Origin: Pollenia angustigena
Lineage: Eukaryota; Arthropoda; Insecta; Diptera; Polleniidae
Direction of reading: 5' to 3'
Assembly (NCBI GenBank): GCA_930367215.1
Contig: OV884059.1
Coordinates: forward strand, 238,079,803 to 238,143,802
Length of the DNA: 64,000 bases
Notes under the pieces: model-generated
What the model saw: the letters and a program-made list of their open reading frames with translations, nothing else
What the model was told of the DNA's origin: nothing
The model's database searches: none
In this document: in pieces, positions 30,916 to 41,807 of the stretch
Layout of the letters: each line of letters starts with the position of its first letter
Position numbering within the stretch: position 1 is the stretch's first letter
Program-made: the position numbers and the translations under genes

Positions 30916-31682
30916 ACGACTTGCAAAAAATTTACCGCATTCTCTTCTTGAATTGCTAGTCTACTCGGAGCCTGACGAAAAGGTTTAATATTCTCATTAG
31001 GAACAATTTGCATTATGACCGGACATTTTTCAACCACCGGCTCGACTTTATAGTTTTCAATCATAAGCTCAACTTTTTCTTTATATTTAAAGTTCACGTC
31101 AATTTCCGAAATATTGTACACCATTAGTTCATCAGTTTTATAGTTATTTTCTTTAAATTTATAACCGTTTTCATCCGCGAGTAATACGAATTTTTCAATA
31201 AAGTCAAATCCGATTATTGCCTCAAATTTGATATTTTCATCACGTACAACTAGAAAAGTTTGTTGTGTTTGAACTTCATCTACTTTAACCGTGCCACATA
31301 TCAGCCCAACAGGCTTAGTTTTACTATTACCGAGTCCACATAACAACGAACTACTCATTCTCAATTCGCAATCTGAAAAATGCTTTTTATAAACACTGTA
31401 TTGAACCAATGACACGTCAGACCCAGTATCGACTAGGCATTCGAGTTCGACACTTTCAAAACTAATTTTTTTTAAACGTTTTTGATTGTTTATTACTTGA
31501 ACACTCTTATCATCATTTTTTCCACGACAGTTTTTAGAAATGTGACCATATTTGTTACATTTAAAACATTTGGGTGCTGACTTGCGTTCATTTTTTTTGT
31601 GATCTTGTGATCCACAGTTATAACAATGTTCACCTTTATTAAATTTTTTTTTTGCTATTAGTACTTTTGTTAAAATTGTCAT
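30906..31682 (-). CDS. Gypsy nucleocapsid zinc knuckles and protease
   Basis: The 258-residue frame carries two zinc knuckles: CYNCGSQDHKKNER, whose last Cys is replaced by Arg, and an intact CFKCNKYGHISKNC. An aspartic protease with CLVDTGSDVSLV and IIGFDFIEKF follows. The end (FRQAPSRLAIQEENAVN) is the linker that normally leads into RT in the same frame; here it runs into a stop while RT continues in another frame. It overlaps the preceding gag frame by 44 bp across an A10 run, so the knuckles were probably once continuous with gag. It is annotated from ATG 31682, although translation may enter by frameshift. Confidence 0.75.
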   Translation of the reverse strand: MTILTKVLIAKKKFNKGEHCYNCGSQDHKKNERKSAPKCFKCNKYGHISKNCRGKNDDKSVQVINNQKRLKKISFESVELECLVDTGSDVSLVQYSVYKKHFSDCELRMSSSLLCGLGNSKTKPVGLICGTVKVDEVQTQQTFLVVRDENIKFEAIIGFDFIEKFVLLADENGYKFKENNYKTDELMVYNISEIDVNFKYKEKVELMIENYKVEPVVEKCPVIMQIVPNENIKPFRQAPSRLAIQEENAVNFLQVVWS

Positions 31683-32610
31683 TGGACTCGCGGCTTGTAT
31701 TTACTATTTCATAAATTTCATATTTTTCTCTTAATTCGCGGAATGATGTGCAAGAATATAATTGATATTTAAATTCACTTTTAATTTTAAGCCCGTCAAT
31801 TATATAACGTACAACTGATTTTTCATCAATATCACCAAGCGATGCTATTTTTCTCATTTGCAACATATATTCATGGAAAGGTTCACTGTCACTCTTTTTT
31901 CTATTTGTCAACATTTTGTGTATTTCAATACTACTGTAGTTTTTCTTAAATTCATTTGTTAAGCATATTTGCAACGACTCATAATTACTAATGGTAACGG
32001 AATCGAGATACAACTTGGCCGCGCCTGTTATTTTATTGCGCGCTTGTACATATTTTTGTTTAGAATTAAGCCCATACGTGTTGGCATTTTTATTAAAGTT
32101 TTCAAACCATTGTTCTACTACGATATCTTCACCATTAAATTCTGGAACGATTTTAGAAAATGTGTCTACTGTTATATTCACATTACTACTTTGTTCTTCA
32201 TCTTTTTGTATTTTTAATGTTAATAACTTTATTAAGTTTTTTAAGTCACTATCGTTTTCTTCAGTTTTATTCATTGTACAACTTTTATTCACAAATCTAT
32301 TTTTATTCTGGTTCTGGCTTAAGTTGTCTTCGACCACTGTATTATTTTTTCCAACCAATTCTGTTGTTTTTTCTATTTTATCCGTTCTTACGTTTTTATT
32401 TTCGTTTTCTCCGTTATTGTTCGCTATATTACCAATTATAATACCTTGTATGATTTCTTTATCACTTTGTAAATTTACTTCGTCTGCAATTTCTGGTTTT
32501 TTATTTTCACCACAGTCGCTCTCGCTTGTAAAACTTTCTACACTATTACACTTCTCACGATCGCAAGAGCTTGCTTCTTTTTCTTTGTTTTTTGCTCTGG
32601 TATAATACAT
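31639..32610 (-). CDS. gag: Gypsy Gag (capsid part)
   Basis: The 323-residue frame starts at ATG 32610, about 215 bp after the 5' LTR. It has a charged, Asn/Glu-rich leader, then a capsid-like section (VPEFNGEDIVVEQWFENF, ARNKITGAAKLYLDS, FHEYMLQMRKIA) typical of retrotransposon Gag. It ends in NSTSKKKI-like text at the A10 run (31644-31653), just before the zinc knuckles in the next frame. Gag forms the particle. Either a programmed slip or a 1-base error in the A run separates the knuckles from this protein. Confidence 0.75.
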   Translation of the reverse strand: MYYTRAKNKEKEASSCDREKCNSVESFTSESDCGENKKPEIADEVNLQSDKEIIQGIIIGNIANNNGENENKNVRTDKIEKTTELVGKNNTVVEDNLSQNQNKNRFVNKSCTMNKTEENDSDLKNLIKLLTLKIQKDEEQSSNVNITVDTFSKIVPEFNGEDIVVEQWFENFNKNANTYGLNSKQKYVQARNKITGAAKLYLDSVTISNYESLQICLTNEFKKNYSSIEIHKMLTNRKKSDSEPFHEYMLQMRKIASLGDIDEKSVVRYIIDGLKIKSEFKYQLYSCTSFRELREKYEIYEIVNTSRESNDNFNKSTNSKKKI

Positions 32611-32808
32611 AAATAAACAATTTTGTTTTTGCTTAAAATCCGCTAATCCTTTACATAAATGCAGTTTTGTTTATTGGAATCTCCACTTTATATTGTACTT
32701 TTTATTTATTTTAAACACTTGTTAATTTATAAATGACCTCTATCTGCCTTTGACTTATTTTATTCTTTTTGTGTTTGGTTTTTACTTGGATAATTTAAAA
32801 AAAAAGCA

Positions 32809-32823
32809 CCGGTTGAGCCCCCA
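32809..32823 (-). other. Primer binding site of gypsy element
   Basis: Two bases after the 5' LTR the minus strand reads TGGGGGCTCAACCGG. It begins with TGG, complementary to CCA, and closely resembles a proline-tRNA primer site (TGGGGGCTCGTCCGG), differing at two positions. The tRNA assignment is from memory. Confidence 0.6.
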
Positions 32824-32825
32824 TA

Positions 32826-33223
32826 TGTAAGACTGGTCATTAATTAAACACCGAAATCTTGGATTTCATAAATTTATTTAATAATATTAATATATAGCGT
32901 TTCAATTTAGGAATATTTAAGTTTAGTTGTAATTTAGATGAGTATAAAATAATTTTAGAAAATTAACATAAAAATCATTAAGTAACAGATTTCCACCGAT
33001 CTTCAACGACTTTAGTTATAAACTTTGTTAAACAACTTTATCCACGATTATTAAACAACTTTACAAATGATTAGGCAACTTTTAAAAACAACTTCTCGAC
33101 CGTTCACGACTTTGACTACTTCTTTACTAACTGCCTCCCTTTAGCTGCTTTTATCTTATTGTTCTCAAATGTAGGTATGGTGAATATTAAGTAACGGGAA
33201 CTTAACCCATTCAGTACCTTACA
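32826..33223 (-). repeat. 5' LTR of gypsy element
   Basis: 398 bp, with the promoter and RNA start expected inside it. It matches the 3' LTR except for the extra 10 bases ATCTTCAACG and one substitution. It borders TGTA at 33224-33227, the target duplication. Confidence 0.9.
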
Positions 33224-33435
33224 TGTATACATATATAGAAAAAAAAACACTTTATTTGTACAAGATATTTTGATACATTTCAATTTCGGCCTCAGCGCCC
33301 TTAAGGCATTATTGAGGCAAGTTGGCATAATAATTAATTGTTAAAAGTACAAACAAAATATTTAACTTAAGTTAAAGGATAATGAAATTTAGTAAATATA
33401 AAAAAAGAATAAACAAAATTTACAACAAAAGCGCT

Positions 33436-34137
33436 TCAAAGTTGTTTGCAAGATGATTTAAATAACGATACTCGATTAATCGATTTTAAATCAACGGGTA
33501 AATTATTCAATTTTACAGCACCTTCGCAATCAATGCGTTGCTTCGTTGTTTGTAATCTACAACTAGGAATCATGAAATTTGTTCTATTTCGGGTGTTAAA
33601 ATTAAATTGTTGTTGAGAAAATGTTAAGCTTTGGTAATCGATATGTTTAATGCATTTAAAAACAAACATTAAAACTTGATACTCATGCATTCCATAGATT
33701 GGTAAAATTGTTTTGCTTATATCTTTGTACAATGTAACAGTTGAAAACAGTGTTGGTAATCTGAAAATAATTTTTAATGCCTTATTTTGCATGAATTGAA
33801 GAGATTTCAATGAATTGCTATTTTTATTGTGAGCATATATAATTGCTAGGTAGTTCAAATGAGATTGAATAAGAGATTGAAATATCATCATCTTTGATTT
33901 AACATCAAGTTTATTCTTTAACTTATACAGAACTCCAATTGCCGGAGCTATTTTCTTTTTCGAATCGTGCATATGTAAATCCCATGACAAGTTGCTTTGC
34001 AATGTAATTCCCAAATACTTTACAAAATGGGTTTCATTAACAGCTTTCCCATCAATAAACACATTAAAGTTACTATTTATACTAAAAGCATGTGGTCGAA
34101 AACGTAACAATTTGGTCTTATTAGGGTTAAGACACAA
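33436..34137 (-). pseudogene. LINE reverse transcriptase C-terminal part
   Basis: The 233-residue frame begins LCLNPNKTKLLRF (the first codon is TTG and is not a start). It continues with HFVKYLGITLQSNLSWDLH, the RT thumb motif, then QSLIQSHLNYLAIIY and LQFMQNKALKIIF, and ends with KLNNLPVDLKSI. This is the usual C-terminal tail of Jockey/CR1-type LINEs. It is in a different frame from the preceding RT core because of the interruption. Part of the same dead element. Confidence 0.75.
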
Positions 34138-34416
34138 CTAAATAATAACTTTTAAGCCTGTTTTTATTTCTTATTTAAAACAATTTAACATAAAAAGACG
34201 ACTCGAAAAAAAGCACACTGATTTAAAGCGATGCAATTGTACATTGTTTAAAATAAAAAAATTCTAACTGTAAATTTTGCATGTTTTGTTTTGATACTAC
34301 TTCCTTAAAAATTAACCTGTTAGAAACCGCTTAAACTTTCGAAATATTTAAAGCATAGCTGGTGCAAAAAGACCACAAACTGTTGAAATTGCCCACAGGC
34401 AACTTCGGGGTCGAAA
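34131..34416. other. Foreign sequence interrupting the LINE
   Basis: Between IERDASL and LCLNPNKTK the LINE frame is broken by about 290 bp that do not encode RT. The right border GGTCGAAAGGG followed by TTAA (34420-34423) resembles a piggyBac-type end, and TTAACCTGTTAGAAACCG at about 34315 may be the other end of a roughly 100-bp MITE. GGGTTAA occurs on both sides (34124 and 34417). The remainder is unexplained. Confidence 0.35.
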
Positions 34417-35370
34417 GGGTTAACGATGCATCTCTTTCAATTTTTGTTTTAAGTGATAAATCATACTTGTATGGGTAGAACAAGCACACATCATCCTCAA
34501 ACATGAATAATTGCCCATCTAAATTCAGATTTTTTAAATCATTTAAATATACTAAAAATAGTAAAGGACCCAATCCACTACCCTGAGGCACACCATAATC
34601 AACTGAAGCAATAAAACTGTCAGTGTTATTTATATTTTCATATTGTTTCCTATGTAAGAAATAGTTTTTAAACAATAAAAGTTCACGTCCTTGAATACCG
34701 TATTTCATCAATTTTTGTAACATTATCTCATGATCTACTAAATCAAAAGCTTTGGTAATATCAAAAAATATTCCAGCCACTCCACTAAAACCTTCATCAA
34801 GCCCACTACAAATAAACTTTACAACATTAACCACAGCATCTTCAGTACATCCCTTACGAAATCCAAATTGGTGATTGTATAATAAATTATTTCCCTAAAG
34901 GTAAAACAAAAGCTTATCGTAAAGTATCTTCTCAAAAATCTTATCAATCGTAGAAAAAACTGCCACCTTTGGAATTGGTACTATTTTGTGTACTTTTAAA
35001 ATGTCGGAGCACACTGAATTATCCATCAATTTTTTAAAAATATCTGTTAAGATTGAAATTATTATATCTCTACACTCTTTTAAATATTTAGGCGAAATAC
35101 CGTCAAAGCCTGGGCTTTTATTATCCTTCAAATTTAATATTATTTCAACAATATCATTATCATATACATTTAGAAGTTCAAAACGATGGGGTAACTAAGA
35201 AAGAGTCCTTAACGAATTAAACATTTCACCAGGATAAATTTCAATTTGCCTCTTAAGATTTTCCACACTCGTAATAAAATAATCATTCAAACAGTTAACT
35301 TTTTCTTGATCACCTATAATTGGTTGCCCTTGCGAATCATTAAGGTTAATATCGTTTTGTCAAGAATTCT
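34331..35370 (-). pseudogene. LINE reverse transcriptase, N-terminal and core part
   Basis: From high to low coordinates: a leader readable near 35340-35200 (QPIIGDQEKVNCLNDYF, PGEMFNSLRTL), then KDNKSPGFDGISPKYLKEC (RT start), VPIPK joined directly to TIDKIFEKIL with an RPISLL-type segment lost, a TAG at 34895-34897 in the same frame, FGFRKGCTEDAVVNVVKF, FFDITKAFDLVDHEIML, and GVPQGSGLGPLLFLVYLNDL. The catalytic box reads FEDD where YADD/FADD is expected, so Ala is replaced by Glu. The frame leaves the family pattern after IERDASL, where foreign sequence begins. Non-functional. Confidence 0.75.
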
Positions 35371-35489
35371 TCTTGAAGTACATTTTTCGATTCCCGCGGC
35401 AGTCAAGAATGAAAAGCTATCAATCAAAAAAATGTTTTATTAATTTTGTTATTTGTTTTTCTCACGGGCTAATTATGAGCAATCGTTGT

Positions 35490-35590
35490 TTTTACCAAAT
35501 GTAAAAAATTAATTTTATGTTGTAAAATTCCTTTCTTCATAAAAATAATTAAATTAATATTAAATTTGATGGGCCTAATTGAAATATGAA
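35490..35590 (+). mobile_element. SINE 3' body, copy D (5' truncated)
   Basis: ATTAATTTTATGTTGTAAAA, TTCCTTTCTTCATAAAAATA and AAATTTGATGGGCCTAATT match the 3' body of the SINE copies at 11-12, 20 and 27 kb. The tRNA-like head is absent. It could alternatively be the tail of the partner LINE. Confidence 0.55.
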
Positions 35591-35599
35591 AATTTGGAT

Positions 35600-37791
35600 T
35601 ACAAATTATAAACAGTTCAACAAAATAAAGACAATACTAATCATGGTTACGTTAATGTATTCATTGTAAAACATATCGCTATAATCTTAGAAATTCTATA
35701 TAAACAGTTTCCGTTTCCATGTTATACTTCATTTTTATCTCTTTAACATCTGCGAAAAGTTTAATAATGATTTCGTAGCAATACTCTTAGCCTTGTGCTT
35801 TTCTTAAAATGTTTTCCGCTTGAAGAACACCTACGTAATGTACCCATAAAGACTATTAGCCATCCAAGTAAAAAACTCCCTTCTTTCTACCATACAAAAA
35901 ATGTATCATCATTTTAAAAAAGTTACATGTTTCACAAAAAGTCTTAAATACAATAAACAACAACTCTCGGTCTGTGTCTGTGGTTTGGGACAAATTGTTT
36001 GCTTTTGACAAATATTTTCCAAATTTTACTAGATAATTTTAACACTCAAGCAATACTCTTAATAATAAACAACAATATTTAAATGTAATTTTTCAATTAA
36101 AAATTCTTTTAAAATATTGTTGTGACAGCATTTTTTTTGTTTCATGTTTCGTTTGTGCAACACTTAACCTGACTTAAAAAAATATGCTGCAGATATAGTG
36201 GAGTAAATGCTTAAGCAAATATTAAAGGCAACATTTTCAGACCCGGAGCTGTCATACTGTGCTGTAATATACAGTATAGATGTTTTAGTAATTCCAGAAG
36301 AATTTGTGAAAAATTTCTAAATTAATACATCAGAGAATATTTGAGTATAATAAAGCGAATACAGGCCTAATTATTTTAATTAAAATTCTATGTAAGAAAG
36401 CAAGATAAGTTTATTGCTGTTATGCGTAATTTAATTTCAAGAAAAAAAAGTTATATTAAAAAAAATTGTTCACTGACATCTTTTTATTTCAGTGCCTTTG
36501 CTGTGAATTATTTCCAAGTAACTTAAAAATTCCACAAATAAAAGGAACACTTAAATATTTTTAAAACTCCACATGTGCAAATATGTGTAAGAATTTTGCA
36601 TTCATGTCTGACATTCATACATACATCTGCAGTATGTATAAACATGCACTTCGGAAGGCAGGCAAGAATATCTGTTAATATTTTGCCTTTGAAAAGGCCT
36701 TATCTTATGGCTTATTAATACATACATACATGCTAAATCAGTGGTTATTTTACAGAAAATATTTAGAGAGAAAATTATTCTACATGCCTCCAATATCTTC
36801 TAACAAATACCTCACAGTAGGCGACTTTTAATTCATTTTGCAAAGGGCAACATATGCGTATTGGCATTATATAAACAATTCATTTACACTTCTGTTTTTG
36901 ACTTAAAAGGGAACTTTAAGCTATTTTTTCATAAATGAATTTTTGTGACTGTAGATTTTAATGGTCTAGAAGGAACATTTTGTTTTAATTGACTATTTTT
37001 CCATTAAGATACAATCGCAAAGACGTTGAGGAATATCGTTTTTGTAATTTTCTATTAATACAAAACAAGTCAAATTTTAATAAAATAACCTCAATACTGA
37101 AATTTTTGTTCACAATTCTAAAGCTTTGTTCACATCTATTAAATATTTGACGTCCTACACGTAACCACTAGTTTAAATACAAAATTATTTGCTTTTTCAA
37201 AACGTTTGTCATGATTAAACATCATTTAACAGTTTCTAAATTATGTTATGCAATTATCTTCTTATAAATCAAGTTTAATAAATCAATAGATATTGATACA
37301 AATAAAGCAAATGGTGGATTTATTTACTGGTCAGTTTTTTGCATTTCTTTGTTAAATCTTTATTAGTTCTGGACATACCTTATGGATAACTATTTTGGAA
37401 TTTAATACAAATTCATATTTTATTTTTATATTTTTTTTTTCAAAATTGGATACCTACACTACAAGAGCTAAAATGTGGTTATCCCTTCTTATAGCACATA
37501 GTTCCATTACTATTTTTCTTCCTGAATAGGCTTTATCCTTCATAATTCTCTAAAGGGTATTCGAATCTTAACAAAGTTTAACAGATTTAACAAGGTAATT
37601 TTATCATAGAAAAAATAAAAAATTTTCTCTAATCTACAATTTTATACCAAATTTATTAAATTGATTACTAAAAATTGTAAAAATTTAATATTTTGAATAT
37701 TTTTTTTTCAATAAATGACATTTTTAATTTTATTTAAAAAAGTTAACAAAATACGTTGCCATTTCAAACAACGCACAGAGGGTTGAAATGT
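35600..37791. other. Intergenic DNA, nothing recognised
   Basis: About 2.2 kb of AT-rich DNA with only short open frames lacking domains, a few CATACA/ACATAC words (36615-36735), and no paired element ends that I could find. Confidence 0.4.
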
Positions 37792-40024
37792 ACCAAAAGT
37801 GAGGATTAATTCAAAAGCTGAACTTTATCCTACACATTTGTGTGTGTTACTGGGTGAAAGGTAATTAAATTCTACATCACTATTTGCCAAAAACTTTTGT
37901 TTTGAGTAAATTACTCTATCGACTGTGAGCTGTCAAAGTCAAATAATTTTTCAAAATTTTTCGTGCCGTGCCTAAAACTGAAAATTGAGATATTTTGGGT
38001 GCTGATAATTCTTATTAAGCGTTCTAAAAGTAATTTTATTAAAATGGAACCATCAACTTCAGGTATTTGGCTACATAATTGCATTAATGTTTTTTAGATA
38101 AATGTTTTGCAAATAATTTTAATATTTTTTTAAATAGTGCTCCATATTTGGGGTATTTTCGATATATACACAGAGTTTCAACAAATTTCTTGTTGCGATC
38201 CAGCAAATTTTATTAAGTGATATTTTAATATAGTATTTTAGCTTATATTTTCCACACCAAACTTTTGCAGAGGCACCGCGTTTTTTTACTTATTAAAATT
38301 TTTGTGAAAGAACTCCAGTTGCTAAATACTTAATCTGAAAAAAATAAACAACTAATCAACTTATTTCTTTTTAAATTCTCTTTTGTCTTTATTTTCGGTA
38401 TTTAAGTTATTGCTATAAATGAGTTTGGTTTCTATCAGAGATGGTTGCGTGAGTTAATTTTGACTCACGCTCACTTACAAAAAATAATTTCTGTTTTATT
38501 TACACCGAATTCTAATTTTTGCATACGTTCGTGCTTTTATTAAATTTAAAATTTACTCACGAGCTCGAAATGATCACGAAAACACTTAATGTTCGAACAA
38601 AACTTAAGCTTAAGTACTAATATGTATGTATATTAAATGCAAAAAAAAAAAAAAAAAAAAAGCTAACGCACAAATTGCATTTAAAAAATATCGAAATAAC
38701 GAAAGTTGATTTGGCCTTAATAAAAAAAATTCGCACAATATTAGTTGTTATTTCCTGTGGTCGCGAAATCCACATAGAGAATTTTCGCAATTTTGCTCAT
38801 AACACTGCAAAGTACTTTGTTGAAAAATATCCATGGTTTTGTATGACTCCTACAATACATAAATTTGTAATTCATGGTCCCGCAATAATAAAATAAGCCC
38901 TTTTACCGATTGGAGAACTTTCAGAAGAAGCTCAGGAAGCCAGAAATAAGAATTTTAAAAGTTATAGGGAACACTTTGCTCGCAAATGCAGCCGAGAAAA
39001 GTCGAATGAAGATATTCTAAATAGATTTTTATTCTCAGTTCAGATCAATTCATATCTAGTACAAATAAACAAAATAATCGGAAAGAAATGCAACAATTAT
39101 CAAATCCCGAACTACAGCTTTTGCTATCGCCTATTATTTCTCAAGAAATACATGAAAGTGAGAGTAATGACAGTGAAGATTATGATGATGAAGGTGAGGA
39201 TGAACATAATGATACAGATGAGGAAGATTATGATGCAGATTGTTAAAGCAATTAGTGCATAATATACAATTTTTTTCTTAAATACAAACAAAATGCATAA
39301 AAAAAATTAAAATATTGTTTTTATTAACATTTTATACAAATTTTAGAATTCATGAAATTTTGTCGTAAGGACAAATAGGAGCTTACATCAATTATGTAGA
39401 AATATTTATATATGTTTATATTATTTTTAATTTATCTTTTTAATAATATATTCAATATATTTTAATTTTAAATTTTATTTAATTATTTATAGCTTTCTAT
39501 TTTAAATTTACAATAAAATTTGTAAACTAAGCCCATTTTCCACAAAATTGAAAAAACGTTCCCAAACAGACAAAAAAATTTTTTTTGTTTAATATGTATA
39601 TGTTGTTTAAGTGTATGACAATTATTGATAAACAAAAAAAATTATAAAAATTTATTTTGTTACTTTTTTAAAAAAGTTGTAAAATTCTCGAAATCCTTCA
39701 AAACCCAAATTCAGATTTTAAATTAAACTTATGTTCATATTTATGCGAAATATATATTTATTTTTTTATTTTTTAGAAAGAAGACAATATAAGCTTTCGT
39801 TTGCTTCTCATTTTTTAAAAAAATCACTTTCCATTTTGAAATTACGGCGAAAATTCTGAAACAAGCTATAATTTTCCGAAAAATAAAAATGTCTATAAAT
39901 TTTTTTTTTTTTTGTGTATCTTTTTTTTCAGAATATGCCTTTAAATGTATATTTAACGATTTGAAAAAAAAAATTTCCAAAAAATTTTAATTACGGCTCC
40001 CATGAATTAATCGCCACTTTCGGT
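37792..40024 (+). mobile_element. TIR element with a third fossil gene
   Basis: The left end ACCAAAAGTGAGGATTAATT and the right end (reverse complement ACCGAAAGTGGCGATTAATT) match at 19 of 22 positions over 37792-37813 and 40003-40024. The 2.2 kb interior has a plus-strand decayed gene near 38.7-39.2 kb. A possible short first exon MEPSTSG followed by GTATTT is at 38044. No clear target duplication. Superfamily unknown. Confidence 0.6.
38675..39246 (+). pseudogene. Fossil transposon-type gene (SEEAQEARNK family)
   Basis: The frame reads VDLALIKKIRTILVVISCG, NFAHNTAKYFVEKYPWFCMT, HKFVIHGPAIIK, a TAA at 38894-38896, then GELSEEAQEARNKNFKSYRE and HFARKCSREKSNEDILNRF. A frameshift near 39035 leads to a highly acidic tail (ESNDSEDYDDEGEDEHND and DTDEEDYDADC) and a stop at 39244-39246. 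I recognise the HG..IIK..LPIGxLSEEAQEARNKDF block from uncharacterised multi-copy proteins of arthropods, but know no function. Its place inside a TIR element suggests a transposon-encoded protein. Dead copy. Confidence 0.6.
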
Positions 40025-40355
40025 GTCATCGAACCCACTGTGCAGCGTGTTGATTGATGTTGACAATTTCCAAAAACAATTTCACAAGTTTAAATTATTT
40101 TCTCTTAAGTAAAAATAATTATTGAATAAAGAACTTGTTAAGAATACACAACATGATTTAACGATTTAAGAGGAAACATTATTAACACAATAAGTGGACA
40201 TTTTTTCAAAAGAACTGATATTTTCGAACCGAAAAAAGTTTACCTTTAAAAATTTGTCTTTACAGTGTACAGTGCGTATAAGATTAGGCATAGCCAAATA
40301 CAGCACTCATTAGCGTTTTTTCTAAATACTTTGGTGAAATTAATATTAAGTACCT
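40025..40355. repeat. Spacer with end of fly dispersed repeat
   Basis: At about 40272-40312, GTATAAGATTAGGCATAGCC followed by AAATACAGCACTC matches the end of the fly repeat seen at 24515 and 55975 (GGCACAGCCGAATA..GCACTC). The rest is unexplained. Confidence 0.4.
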
Positions 40356-41446
40356 ACACGCAGAGAAAAAATATGGTTGAACATGGTTACGGCAACAACA
40401 CTATGTTTAATGTAACAATATATTTTTGTCGTACACAAATAATTGATGTTTTTATTTAATATCAACAATTATATAGTGACTGTAAACATATCAATGTTGA
40501 TCGCAATTATAAATTTGGGTATTGTTGATCGAAAAATAATTATTTTTCTAACAACTAAATTATGATAACTTTCAAAACATATTATATTACTTGGAATCAT
40601 ATCATGATATCTATTAGCCTTAACATGATAACATTCTTTACATTTATCATATTATTTTTAAGATGCAATCAAACTATTTTTACTCCAATAATATTATGTA
40701 AGCGCCATTTGTAAAATAATTTTGAATCAGTTGTGTCGTTTATTTTATATGTGAGCGGCTCAAAAAATTAATTTTTTTAAGGGACACCAACAAAACACAC
40801 AGAGATTTCGTTATATTTTATAAAAGTAATACGATATTTCTGTGGTTTTCATGGGCAACCGCGTTTTTCCAGGAGAACCGTTCTAGATCAAACTATGGGC
40901 TAGGTATTGCACTTTTTAAACTTTGTTACTACGTTAAAAAATCCGAATTGATCCATCTTTATTCAAAAATTTTTAGAAACATGTTTAAAATTAGGCAATA
41001 TGGCAGCAACATCTCAAAATCAGAAAAATTAACATACGCGGTTGCTTGCTCATAAAAACCACAGGTTTTGCATTTGCTCTTAAGGAAGCCCTATATTGAA
41101 CTCCGCTATTTGATTTACATAAAGTAAAATTATAAAAAGCCACAAAATAAAAAATCGATGAAAAAAATTTTAATTTACTTTATATTTTTATGACAGTTAT
41201 GAAATGTATTATAATATGATTGCTTCTTAATTTATTATGATTAACCTGATGATAATATGATTACTTCTTAGCTTTTTATGATTACCATGACATAATATGA
41301 TTAATTTTTAAGCTTATTATGATTAACATGATAATAATATGATCAAGGGAAAAATATTATGATGTCATATTACGAGTGGTGACTACAATCATGAATATGT
41401 TGCTCTTCGAATATGTTTACCACAACCATGTTTTTTCTTTGCGTGT
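40356..41446. mobile_element. CACGCAGAGAAAAAA-ended TIR element, copy 2
   Basis: ACACGCAGAGAAAAAATATG at the left and CATGTTTTTTCTTTGCGTGT at the right enclose a copy homologous to 21195-22447. It lacks the 165-bp tandem end duplication and the left part of the internal TAGCGGAGTTCA block. It contains a private segment around 40865-41030. The ATAATATGATT word array is present at 41210-41370. Confidence 0.65.
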
Positions 41447-41807
41447 AAAGGCGTATCCTTTTCAATTAAAAGCGTATGTTAATTTTTCATTTTTATAAAA
41501 CCAGACTTGAACTGTTCTTCATATAGTTGCAAAAAATGTTAAACAGCTTATTATTAAATAACTACAGAGAAAAATAACAAAGTTCTTTTGCAGCAATTTC
41601 TTAATAAATATTTTTTTTAAATCTTTTCTAGTGATTAAGTGAAGAAATTTTGTGAAACGCAAACTGCCTTTCCGACAAACGTTGCACATATTTGCACATA
41701 ATTAAATTTCACAAAACGAATATCTGGACTTTCATTAAGTTTGAAAGTGAATTTAAAACAATACTGGCTTTTGTTTTCTAAATAAAATACAAAAATCCCA
41801 TTTAATA

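Larger units (their letters stand above)
28118..33223 (-). mobile_element. Ty3/gypsy LTR retrotransposon (Mdg3/Blastopia-like)
   Basis: A 5.1 kb element on the minus strand: 5' LTR 32826-33223, gag, protease, reverse transcriptase, RNase H, integrase, 3' LTR 28118-28505. LTRs start TGTAAG and end CTTACA. Target duplication is TGTA (28114-28117 and 33224-33227). The domain order RT-RNase H-IN makes it Ty3/gypsy; integrase text such as HIDHLGPL and the RNase H tail EHRAGNRMKHVDSLSRN resemble the Mdg3/Blastopia branch (from memory). No envelope frame. LTRs differ by one base and one 10-bp indel, so the insertion is recent, but frames are damaged at two places. Confidence 0.85.
33233..35380 (-). 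mobile_element. Decayed LINE (Jockey/CR1 group), 5' truncated
   Basis: Minus-strand reverse transcriptase pieces run from about 35380 to 33436. The element ends with an AATAAA at 33251-33256 (minus strand CAAATAAAGTG) and a run of T. Endonuclease is absent, so it is 5' truncated. It carries an in-frame stop, an internal deletion, an insertion and an active-site change. The gypsy element inserted right beside its 3' end. The clade call is by general resemblance only. Confidence 0.65.

Noticed and set aside
31991..32605. 204-residue plus-strand open frame rich in Phe, Leu and Ser
   Set aside because: It lies antisense to the gypsy gag gene and has a hydrophobic, low-complexity composition that comes from reading Asn/Lys-rich codons backwards.
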